The notes beneath the pieces were generated by a model. The model was given only the letters and a program-made list of their open reading frames with translations. It had not been told where the DNA came from and made no database searches. Positions 11,701-21,219 of a stretch of 64,000 bases of DNA are shown here, piece after piece. The translations under genes and the position numbers were made by a program. This stretch comes from Vicia villosa (lineage: Eukaryota > Streptophyta > Magnoliopsida > Fabales > Fabaceae), in the NCBI RefSeq assembly GCF_029867415.1, contig NW_026705151.1, positions 620,001 to 684,000 on the forward strand. The letters are read 5' to 3'. The stretch's first letter is position 1. Each line of letters opens with the position of its first letter.

Positions 11701-12197
11701 AAGACTGGCATGAGATGTTGCCTTTTGCTCTTCATGGTTATCGCACATCTGCGCGTACTTCAACAGGGGCAACTCCATTCTCCTTAGTCTATGGTATGGA
11801 GGCAGTTCTTCCAATTGAAATTCAGATTCCTTCCCTAAGGATTATGAAAGAAGCCAATCTAGACGAAGACGATTGGATTCAAACACGGTTGGACCAGATA
11901 AACTTGATTGATGAGAAAAGGCTCGCAGCTATTTGTCATGGTCAGCTATACCAAAAGCGTATGATCAAAGCCTTCAACAAAAAAGTCAAAAGTCAAGCAT
12001 ACCAAACTGGTGGCTTGGTTGTCAAACGCATCATCTTACCACAAGGTGATCCCAGAGGCAAATGGACTCCCACCTACGAGGGACCATTCATAATCAAGAA
12101 AATATTCTCCGGCGGCGCCATGTTGCTTACCACCATGGATGGCGAGGATTTCCCACACCCTGTGAATGCTGACATAGTCAAAAAATACTTCTCTTAA
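8726..12197 (+). CDS. Ogre reverse transcriptase, RNase H and integrase, exon 2
   Basis: The exon is open for 1156 codons. RT includes VCVDYRDL-like and FMDGFSGY segments, and its catalytic YVDD is at 9555-9566. Next is a first RNase H region that looks degenerate, since the usual acidic motif is replaced by YLTVLEDS. A second RNase H begins near FDGASNALG (about 10480). Two RNase H regions are typical of the Tat lineage. Integrase follows, with an HHCC zinc region at about 11160-11275 and D, D and E in GIDMIG (about 11350), TDNGTN (about 11537) and GAVEAA (about 11640). The C-terminus is a basic, chromodomain-free tail. All catalytic residues I looked for are present except in the first RNase H. 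Confidence 0.93.
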
Positions 12198-12212
12198 AAA
12201 GAAAAAAAACAG

Positions 12213-12366
12213 CTCGCTAAGTTGAAAACCTGAAAGGGCAACTTAGGCAAAAAATGAGCGTCTCGGTGGATTGAAAACCCGAAAGGGCGGTCCAGGCAAA
12301 AATTAGAGACTAAACAAATACTATCCCGGTAGGCTGAAAACCTGAAAGGGCAGCCTAGGCAAAAGT
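12213..12366 (+). promoter_or_regulatory. Three tandem GNRA-tetraloop hairpins in the Ogre 3' UTR
   Basis: Three 28-nt units start at 12218, 12267 and 12330. Each has a 7-bp outer stem, a 5'-side bulge of four A, an inner 3-bp stem and a GAAA tetraloop. Outer arms are TAAGTTG/CAACTTA, TGGATTG/CGGTCCA and TAGGCTG/CAGCCTA; five of the seven pairs change while pairing is kept, with two G-U pairs in unit 2. CTCG-like bases precede and GGCAAAA follows each unit. The first unit starts 20 bases after the pol stop. The function is unknown. Confidence 0.75.
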
Positions 12367-13493
12367 TAGGGAATGAAGCATACAACTGTGTTCCGTTCAG
12401 CTGCCTACTCACCATCAAGATTCAACACCTCAAAGACACCGATCAGTCTAATCACTTTCTTCCAACAAGTGAGGGATGAGATGCTCGAAGACAGATTGGC
12501 AATAGCAGAGTTGAAACTTGACTGGATCATTTTCACATAGCTATTTATCTTCATAAATATTTTTCAAAACTTTCTGACAGTTTCCTACTTCTAGGATTGT
12601 TGTCTCCCTGTGCTAACCCGCCTATCATGGCTCTTTTCAATGCAGCTCTTTCAAAAATCACTATTTTCATTTTTTCTGTTTAAATACGTAAGCATCCCAA
12701 TGATAATTTTGAATGAACATATGCATTTGAATATGATTGATGTTTACCAGGAAAAACAGGAATGGCATTCAGGAAATGTCCCGATCATCTGGACATCATT
12801 CCATCAGAAGAAAATCCCCAAGGGAAGCGCATTTCTCAGCAAATTCCTCAAAAAGATTTTCTCTTCAAAAGAAGTCTTATTCCCCAGCAGGGTTGTTCCA
12901 GATTACTATCTTCAGAAGGTGTGATCCCCGCACCCGGACTTGGTCAGATAGTGCATCGGAGGATTATGCATCTTCCTCATTCCCATTTGAAAGGGCATCA
13001 GAACTTCCAGTTACCTTCGATTCCCCAAACAGTAGTCAAAGATCCTTCAACGGGATACTCGGGTTCTCAAAAAATTTCCCCAGACGAGGGTACTCAAGCA
13101 AGACAAAAGATCATCAACGATCACAATACATTCATGTCCAGCTGACTAGTGGGAATTTATTTTTCCAATTAGAAGCTTGACATCACATTCATACATTCAT
13201 ACATTCATACATTCATACGTCATATTCATACATCATACATCATGCATCATGCGCATGTTCATGCGCATATTCATACACAACATCACATACATGTTTCTCC
13301 GGGAATATCTCACATTTACATGCATCATAAACATTGCATATCACTAACTTGATTTTTCAGGTAGACGGATATCTTCAACAAAGATGTTCTCAATCACATG
13401 CAGTGTTCACCTGAATTCCATGAACGGTTCTCTCAGATATAATCAAGCCGAAGATTCATTCTGATCACTTACCAACTCAAAAATAGCATCACA
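12367..13493 (+). other. Ogre 3' non-coding region
   Basis: I find no convincing gene. Overlapping frames at 12610-13180 have no recognisable domain. Simple CATACATT-type repeats lie at about 13186-13280, resembling those between ORF1 and gag. Confidence 0.5.
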
Positions 13494-13860
13494 GATCTAA
13501 AGCGATACCTCAGACGGTTCCAAAACGATCTAGCATCACAGATCTAAAGCGATACCTCAGACGGTTCCAGAACGATCTAACATTGCAGATCTAAAGCGAT
13601 ACCTCAGAAGGTTCCAAAACGATCTAATATTGCAGATCTAAAGCGATACCTCAGACGGTTCAAGAACGATCTAGCATCACAGATCTAAAGCGATACCTCA
13701 GACGGTTCCAGAACGATCTAACGTTGCAGATCTAAAGCGATACCTCAGACGGTTCCACAATGATCAACTTTCAAAATCTAAAGCGGAAAAATTTTGGACA
13801 AGTTCCGTAACGATTATCTTCCAAGACTTAAAGCGGTAACCTTGGACGGTTCCGAAACAG
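13494..13860 (+). repeat. 47-bp tandem repeat in the Ogre 3' UTR
   Basis: Six units begin with GATCTAAAGCGATACC at 13494, 13541, 13588, 13635, 13682 and 13729, exactly 47 bp apart. At least two more degenerate units follow to about 13860. Unit differences are mostly substitutions. Ogre-type 3' UTRs are known to carry such hypervariable arrays, which can seed satellite DNA. Confidence 0.93.
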
Positions 13861-14139
13861 TCAACACAAAGACTTTCAAATCCTTCATCAAGATATAATC
13901 AATGGATTCATTCTGATGAACAAACCCTCAACCCATTTACCAGGAGGCATCTGAAAGCCCATCTCAGGTAATGTTCCAATCTGCCAACAACATTTCGCAG
14001 ACGACATTCAAATGCAACTTCCAACATCTCTTCTGATCAAGGTAAGTGCAAATTTTCAGGGCATCTAAATATTCAATCATCTTCTACCTTCAGATTTCAG
14101 ACAATCTCTTCAGGTTTAAGAAGATTGAATAGGGGCAAC
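13861..14139 (+). other. Ogre 3' end with polypurine tract
   Basis: There is no gene. The last bases, GAATAGGGGCAAC, just before the LTR start form the probable polypurine tract. A weak hairpin (TCTTC/GAAGA, loop beginning AGG) lies at 14107-14124, 15 bases before the LTR. Confidence 0.65.
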
Positions 14140-14559
14140 TGTTATACCCCAAAATTTGCCCACATATTTTTCAAGAAAACTCCAATCTGAAAATTAAGAG
14201 TCTCATATAATCATGGATTTTTATTTCAACAAATATCCTGACATATGAAATACTTAGTTTTCAGAATTTTTCTTATACAGTAATTTGGCTTGCAGTTGAA
14301 TTTATTCTTACGCAAACGCCAAATACTGTTTATTACTTCACACATGCTATTTATTTATTTACAAATAAATAGTACTGACGCAATTGGTACAGAGTTAAAT
14401 CTTTTTGCAGGCGCAGAATCAGTAAACTCATACTGTACTGGTAACAGTAAATATTAGTTATTTATTATGTCTGTGTTTTTCTAACAAGTCATGTAAATAA
14501 ACTTTCATTTTTCACATAAAACAAAAAAACAAAAATAACAAAAAAATAAAATTAACTTT

Positions 14560-15345
14560 GACTGTTGATTTTTCACTCTAACTGCTGCATCAATACCTGG
14601 ACAGTCAGTTGACAGCCAAACTGCTGGCAGTACAATTCTCAGTGTTTTGTACCATCAATAAAATCAATCTTTCACAATTCAAAATTCCAAGATCTTTTGT
14701 GCTAGAAGTCCTCTGAATATCACGCGATTAGCAGAGACTCAACACTGCACAAAAATCAGGTACGCTTAACTATCTCCTACACAAACAGTCCCTAATCAGG
14801 GTTTTTCTTGTTTTTACAGGAGCAACAAGTTTTTGAGAGCTCAAATGGATTTCATACACATCCATATATCTCAAAGTACCATCATACAAATTTTCAAACT
14901 TCAATTCACTCAGACGCACCGTCAGCAGCTCAAACAGTCAACAAACGACCCGTTTGACCAAAAAAGTCAACAGACAGTCAAAAATGAAATTTTTTGTCAA
15001 AGTCCATATTTTGTCAAAGGATTCATCATTTGATCATTGGATGATCATAATTCATCAAGGAAAGATCAAAAATCAACAAAACCCTAAGATTCAAATTTAG
15101 GGTTTTTGCCTGAAAAGTCAACTCAACTTTGACTGATCATAACTCTCTCATCCTTCATCCAAAAAATTCAAACCAAAGCTTGTTTTGAAGGAAATTCAAT
15201 TATCTTTCAAATGCCATTGATCCCATGGTCATTGGATTCACCATTTGAAAAATATGATCAAAGACATTACAGGTCATTTTCAAAGTCAACAAAAAGACAC
15301 TTTTTTCAAAAGGACACACAAGGAGCTTCAAAAATCATTTTGACA
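14560..15345 (+). promoter_or_regulatory. Cluster of W-box cores in Ogre U3
   Basis: About a dozen TTGAC or GTCAA cores lie here, for example at 14565, 14607, 14936, 14954, 14965, 15117 and 15129, upstream of the TATA box. TTGAC is the core bound by WRKY factors. Enrichment against base composition was not computed. Confidence 0.5.
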
Positions 15346-15833
15346 TGAGACCAAAGACATTGGTTAGAGGACTCTTTGAGGTTTCTAAAAAGTGCAAGAT
15401 CTCCTTCATATGACAAAAATTGAAGGATTTACACCTTGTTGAAGTTGGCTAAATTTTGGGAAAATGCATGAAATCAACATTGCTCAAAAATGTGTTTTTT
15501 CCAAATGGGGCCAAGTTTTCAGCATTCAAACATCATTTCCATGATGATATGGGCCTCCCACGACCAAGACTAAGCCCACATCATTTTTTATCCATTTTTT
15601 GCATGATTTTATCTTACTTTAAGATTAAAATTAAAAAGAAAATGAAATGGATAAAGAATAGCTTGTATTCCAAGCATGACTCATTCAACTCTGTCCCAAA
15701 GCAAAGTACAGCAGAGGAGAAGAAGAAAATCAAGCCATGGTGGCTTAAAGGCAAAGCTACCAATGTTGAAAAAGTCAAGATTCCAAAAAAACTCATCAAT
15801 GCTTTTGGCTTAGTTTCTAAGCACTCTAATGCT

Positions 15834-15842
15834 TATAAATAG
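15834..15842 (+). promoter_or_regulatory. TATA box of the Ogre LTR
   Basis: TATAAATAG lies in a plausible U3 position. Transcription should start about 30 bases downstream, near 15865. The 5' LTR present in this window lacks the corresponding segment. Confidence 0.75.
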
Positions 15843-18123
15843 GCTATAGCACTTCAGTAACAAGGAGACACGAATCAGAAACAAAGCCTTGCTCATATAC
15901 ACTTGTAATCACTTGAAAAAAATTCAAAGAAAATTCAAATTCGAGTTTTTAATTTCAGTCCATTTCAATACAAACTAAGCATTCAAACATCATCTCTGAG
16001 CTTCACTGAAACTATTCCAATCAATTGCAAGTCCTAAACATCACTGAATCGAGCTATATAGGCCACGGTTTGTTCAAACTAAAACCAACTTATATCTCAT
16101 AACACACGCATATTTAACAAGATGTAGATGCATAATTGTGTTTGGTTTGAAGCTCTGGTCGTTTCTGGAGCTTCAATTGGATTTTAATGGATGTTTGTAG
16201 CATATACCATTTTAGGGTTTACTTAGCTCAAAATTAGGGTTCTTCATTAGGGCCAAAATTAAAACAAATTAAGGGCAGGGTTACATTCAGTGGAACAAGA
16301 CGAATCCAATGGTACCATCGCGCCTGATTTCTATGCTTGTTTGACCCTATTCGTTATTTTGCAGATTTAGGGTTCACTTACAATAGCGCTTTTTTACAAA
16401 AGCGCTGTAAAAGGCCTTGTCTGAAGGTTGAAGACGATGAGGTGTCTCCCCCTCATTGGTCCAGAAGCGCGCGCGTGTTTTCAAATTTATCTCTGATCCT
16501 GTGCTTTGCAGGTGTACTGATCACCATGTGCCTCAATTTCTGGACCATCTGATCTCATTTAATGAATGATCCAACGCGCCAAATCACTCTTCCCCACCAT
16601 GCTCCCTCACTGATTACCACACAGGATCAGTATCCTTTTATTTTCTATTTTATTTTCTATTTTATTTTAATTTCTTTGTTAAATTAATTTAAAATAGTTT
16701 TAAAAATCCAAAAAATACACAAAAAATATTTTTAGACTTCTAAAATAATATATTATTTTCTGAAATAAAAATATTTTATTTTTCTTCAAAATTTCAATAT
16801 TTTGCATAATTAATTAGTATATATTTATATATTTGCTTTTTTTAATTATTCTAACCAATCAAAAATCATAAAAAAATTGTTCTTCATGTTAAATATTGTT
16901 TATATATTATAAGCTAATTTTGTACATATTTTGAATCATTTTATCTTTAAGTTTTAATTATTTGTATAATTATTTGCATAATTATGTTTTAATTAGCTTA
17001 AATCAATTTCAAATCAAATTTCAAAAATTCCAAAAAAATTAGTTTTGTTTTAAAATTAATTGACAAATATTTTGTACATATTTTAAGCTTAATTTCTAGG
17101 TTTAAATCAATTTTCATCTTTTTCTTCATTTTAATTTAATTAATCATGCATTAATTATAATTAAAATAAATCATAAAAAATCCAAAAACATGCCTTTTAT
17201 TTTTCTTGCAATTTAAAATTCCTAGATAAATGTATAGGATGTCAAATTCATGTAAATAGGCTAGTTTACATTTCCTGCACAATCGATGTAATAGCGTAGA
17301 TTTACTTTCCGCACTTTACATTTCCGCATTTTACTTTCCAGCATACATATAAACTGCGTGTATGTCAAAGATAAAATTGAACCGTTAGATCACTAACTTC
17401 AAAGATAAATATCTGAATCCAATCACAATCACACTTGCACCTCTTCAGGTAATCCTTTTCATTCTTTCAAAATCAAAGCCAAATTCTACTATTTTGAGTA
17501 CAAAATCGAACCTTGCTTTTATATCCGGTGAAAGGATAGATTTTTAAAGGAAACAGGATAAAGACCTTACAACTCAGGGTAGACCTCCTAGTTTGCTTGC
17601 TCAAATCAAAACAAACAAAATTCTCATACACTGTTGATTTTTCAAAACTTTCAAAAAAGACAATACTTTGTATACATCCAAACACGGGTTATTACAAAGT
17701 TAACGTTCTTTTCAAAACATCTTTCGAAAGATAAACAAGCATTTTGTATACATCCACACACGGATCATTACAAAATTCAAATTACAAAGGTATTTGAAAC
17801 CACATATGAGCAATTTCAGAGCAATTGAAAAGTCATCGAAAAACAAGTGAGCTAAGCAAACTTAAGAGCCCATGGATAACCATGGATACAAAGGGTGCTA
17901 ACACCTTCCCTTTGTATAACCTACCCCCTTACCCAGAATTTCTTAAAGGTCTTTTTTCTGTTTCTTTTATAAACCTTTCCTTAATTGGATAAAATAAAAG
18001 GTCGGTGGCGACTCTGTGAATTTTCAAAAAATGCGAAAGCATTAAGCGACAAAAAAGAGTCAGTTCACGTATCTCTACAGATCAGAGGTATGGCCCGGTA
18101 TTAAAAAAAATCGGAGGTCCACA

Positions 18124-18703
18124 CCCATCTTCTGGGTAAGCTTCTGATGATCTTCTTTACGTGATCAGCCTTGGTGTATCCCTTGTCAAGAACTCTCAAT
18201 CCAGCAGTAAGAGTTTGAAATCTTGAAAACATCTTTTCAATGTCTTCATCATCCTCCATCTTGAAGGCTTCATACTTCTGGATTAAAGCGAGAGCTTTAG
18301 TCTCCTTGACTTGAGCATTTCCTTCATGAGTCATTTTCAAGGACTCATATATGTCATAGGCCGTTTCCCTGTTAGATATCTTCTCATACTCAGCATGAGA
18401 GATAGCATTCAGCAAAACAGTTCTGCATTTATGATGATTCCTGAAAAGCTTCTTCTGATCATCATTCATTTCTTGCCTTGTCAGCTTTACGCCACTGGCA
18501 TTTACTGGATGTTTGTAACCATCCATCAGAAGATCCCATAGATCACCATCTAGACCAAGAAAGTAACTTTCCAGTTTATCTTTCCAGTATTCAAAGTTTT
18601 CACCATCAAATACCGGCGGTCTAGTATAACCATTGTTACCGTTGTGTTGCTCAGCAGAGCCAGATGTAGATGCAGGTGTAGACTTTGCAGTTTCATCAGC
18701 TAT
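18124..18703 (-). pseudogene. Copia gag, N-terminal part, start codon lost
   Basis: The reading frame corresponds to the first 190 or so codons of the related gag at 34641. The start codon reads ATA (18701-18703) where the sister copy has ATG. The rest of the frame is open up to the Ogre junction at 18124. The next in-frame ATG, at 18526, would remove about 59 residues. The protein belongs to the UBN2-type copia Gag family. Start loss and the Ogre insertion both make it non-functional. Confidence 0.85.
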
Positions 18704-18789
18704 CTTTTACTGAAGCGTTTTTCTCTTCCTGAATCTTTTCTAAACACGGTTAAGTGCTTGCACCTTAGAACCGGCGCTCTGATGCCAAT

Positions 18790-19998
18790 TGAAGGATAGA
18801 AAAACACTTAGAAAGGAGGGGGGTTTGAATAAGTGTAGCTTTAAAAACTTGACAGATAAAAATAAATTGCACAGTTATTTTTATCCTGGTTCGTTGTTAA
18901 CTAAACTACTCCAGTCCACCCCCGCAGAGATGATTTACCTCAACTGAGGATTTAATCCACTAATCGCACGGATTACAATGGTTCTCCACTTAGTCAGCAA
19001 CTAAGTCTTCCAGAGTCTTCTGATCACACACTGATCACTCCAGGAACAACTGCTTAGATACCCTCTAAGACTTTCTAGAGTATTCTGATCCACACGATCA
19101 CTCTAGTTACAACCTGCTTAGATAACCTCTAAGACTTCCTAGAGTATTCTGATCCACACGATCACTCTAGTTCCTTACAACTTAATATAATCAATTCTAA
19201 GAGTATTACAATTGCTTCTTAAAAGCTATAATCACAAACTGTGATATTTCTCTTAACGTTTAAGCTTAATCTCACTAATATATTACAACAGCAATGTAGT
19301 GAGCTTTGATGAAGATGAAGATTCTGAGCTTTGAATAGAACAGAGTTTCAGCAAGTTAATATGAGTTGTTTTTGTTCAGAATCGTTAACCTTGCTTCTCA
19401 TCAGAACTTCATATTTATAGGCGTTGGAGAAGATGACCGTTGAGTGCATTTAATGCTTTGCATGTTCCGTACAGCATCGCATTTAATGTTATACGCTTTT
19501 GTCACCTGCCTCGAGCCTTGTTCACGCTGTGTCTACTGACGTTGCCTTTAGTAGCTTTTAACGTTCCTTTTGTCAGTCAGCGTAGCTTGCCACTTGTACT
19601 TCCTTCTGATCTGATGTTTGTGAATACAACGTTTGAATATCATCAGAGTCAAACAGCTTGGTGCAAAGCATCTTCTGATCTTCTGACCTTGAAGTGCTTC
19701 TGTGCGTGATACCATCAGAACTTCAGTGCTTCTGATCTCATGTTCTTCTGATGCTTCCATAGACCCATGTTCTGATTCTGCTTCGACCATCTTCTGATGT
19801 CTTGCCAGACCATGTTCTGATGTTGCATGCTGAACCCTTTGAGACAAAGCTTCTGAGCGCTGAATTATGCGTACTCTTTATATATTTCCTGAAAAGGAAA
19901 TTGCATTGGATTAGAGTACCATATTATCTTAAGCAAAATTCATATTATTGTTATCATCAAAACTAAGATAATTGATCAGAACAAATCTTGTTCTAACA
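18790..19998 (-). repeat. 5' LTR of the split copia
   Basis: It is 1209 bp and, read on the minus strand, begins TGTTAGAACAAG and ends ATCCTTCA. A TATA box (CTATAAATATG in minus-strand sense) is at about 19410-19420. It contains the same roughly 63-bp internal repeats as the other copies. A primer-binding site reading TGGCATCAGAGC follows at 18776-18787. Confidence 0.92.
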
Positions 19999-20286
19999 TA
20001 AAATTCCCTCACAATGTCCACATTGATACGAGTACTCGGCTGCAAAAGAACATCCCACCTACGATGATGCCTGTTTTTCCACAAATTGCCTGTACTCCCC
20101 ATTAGGCTTGAGGTCAAAGATTTTCTCCGGTAAAATTTTTCTGCCGCACAACCGTCCAAACCACTCTTGGTGCTCAGCACTCAAAAACCTTGCACTGTCA
20201 AATTGGGGTGCTACGGGAACGGGAGCTTGTCCAGAACTAGAGCCTGGGAATTGTCCTCTTTTGCTTCGGCTTTGGCGAGAAGTCAT
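19999..20286 (-). pseudogene. Env-like ORF of Athila copy 1, 5' fragment
   Basis: This matches the first part of the 399-codon ORF at 50537-51736. Compared with that copy, a T run near 20073-20078 has one extra base, which shifts the frame. About 75 bases further on, the copia LTR begins. The probable start is the ATG at 20284-20286, directly after an acceptor-like CAG on the minus strand. Confidence 0.85.
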
Positions 20287-21219
20287 CTGCACATTACAAC
20301 AAAAAGCACACCACACTGTTAAGCACATAATATTGCAGAAAAACAAAGCCATTTGAGTGCATTAGACCCAACTTAGGTTGACTGAACCACACCAGAAACA
20401 GAAAAAAATTTCTGTCATCAACATCCGCCGCTTAGCGGGGTCACGACCGCTTAGCGGCCCTGCGATTTCTCAGAAAAATTATGCAGAAATGCAGGCTGCT
20501 AGAACTTGCTAACTCCTACACTCTCTTCACTCCTTCTGCATCAAATATGGCAACCAGTGATGAATGCAATACTAACTCTTCTTTGCCTAATCACTAAACT
20601 AACCTAATTTACACAAACTAGGGTTTTTAACACACAAATTCCGAAAATCAATTCACAAAAACAACAACCTAGTCACAATCTAAACCTAAAATCTATAAAT
20701 ATGAACAATTCTAAACATTACCTACTACTACTACCAATTTACACAAACTTTTTCAAAGAAAATAACAAACATTTACCTTGCAAACACAAATGGAAGAGAT
20801 AATTGATGGAGATGAGTTGAACACAAGAAATTCCTTCCAAAAATGGATGCAAAGGTTGAAAGAGGAAAAGAGGGAACTTGGAAACTTGAAAATTTGGGGA
20901 GAAATGAGGTGGCTAGGGTTTCTGGCCGCTCAGCCCCTCATAACTTGTTTCCCTTTTGATCTGGGCCGGATCAGACCCTTTGGCCCACATTATTTTTTTT
21001 CTGCATTTTTGTTTGGCCGCTTAGCGGCGTGATGGCCGCTTAGCGGTATCAGTAAAATGCTGTTTTTCAGCAGAATTCTCAGCAGTCCCCCAAGCCCCGA
21101 TTTTTCCCGACTTTCCTAACAGTCACAACACACACAACGCATAAAATACTTACAATGTTGGGGTGCCTCCCAACTAGCGCTTTGTTTAACGTCGGTTAGC
21201 TCGACGGTCCGTGGCGGCT
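20287..21219 (-). other. Spacer between pol and env-like ORF, Athila copy 1
   Basis: No coding frame is supported. On the minus strand, hairpins CGTCG/CGACG (21190-21206) and GTTGGG/CCCAAC (21157-21174) lie just after the pol stop. Palindromes CCGCTTAGCGG lie at about 21014 and 21033 and at about 20430 and 20449. Confidence 0.65.

Larger units (their letters stand above)
760..18123 (+). mobile_element. Ogre-type Ty3/gypsy retrotransposon (Tat lineage)
   Basis: The order is partial 5' LTR, primer-binding site, leader, ORF1, gag-protease, intron, RT with two RNase H regions and integrase, long 3' non-coding region with tandem repeats, purine tract, and full 3' LTR. An extra ORF upstream of gag and an intron between protease and RT are the established hallmarks of legume Ogre elements. 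All three coding blocks are open. The shared LTR part runs without any indel at a constant offset of 15757 bp, and I saw only one substitution (about 806). It is therefore a young insertion. It lies inside a copia gag gene, broken at 18124. Confidence 0.93.
14140..18123 (+). repeat. Ogre 3' LTR, complete
   Basis: It begins TGTTATACCCCAAAATTTG and ends TCCACA, 3984 bp. A TATA box is at 15834. The right 1607 bases match the partial 5' LTR. The 128-codon frame at 15456-15842 overlaps the promoter and has no recognisable domain, so I do not call it a gene. The right flank is copia gag sequence starting CCCAT. Confidence 0.92.
18124..19998 (-). mobile_element. Sirevirus-type copia, 5' part, split by the Ogre
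   Basis: Its LTR, leader and gag start are the reverse complement of the copia at 33348-35220. The Ogre 3' LTR joins it inside gag. Its own LTR end at 19998 joins the env-like ORF of the surrounding Athila-like element. The remainder, if present, lies left of base 1, beyond the Ogre. Confidence 0.9.

Noticed and set aside
12610..13180. Overlapping ORFs of up to 147 codons in the Ogre 3' UTR
   Set aside because: No domain is recognised and three frames overlap. There is no support for coding.
13494..13860. CRISPR-like array
   Set aside because: The 47-bp units are contiguous with no unique spacers, and the context is a plant retrotransposon 3' UTR.
15456..15842. 128-codon ORF in the Ogre 3' LTR
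   Set aside because: It overlaps the TATA region and has no recognisable domain.
19440..19847. ORFs inside copia LTRs, repeated at 33499-33906 and 46151-46558
   Set aside because: They recur in every LTR copy on both strands, have no domain, and overlap the promoter.
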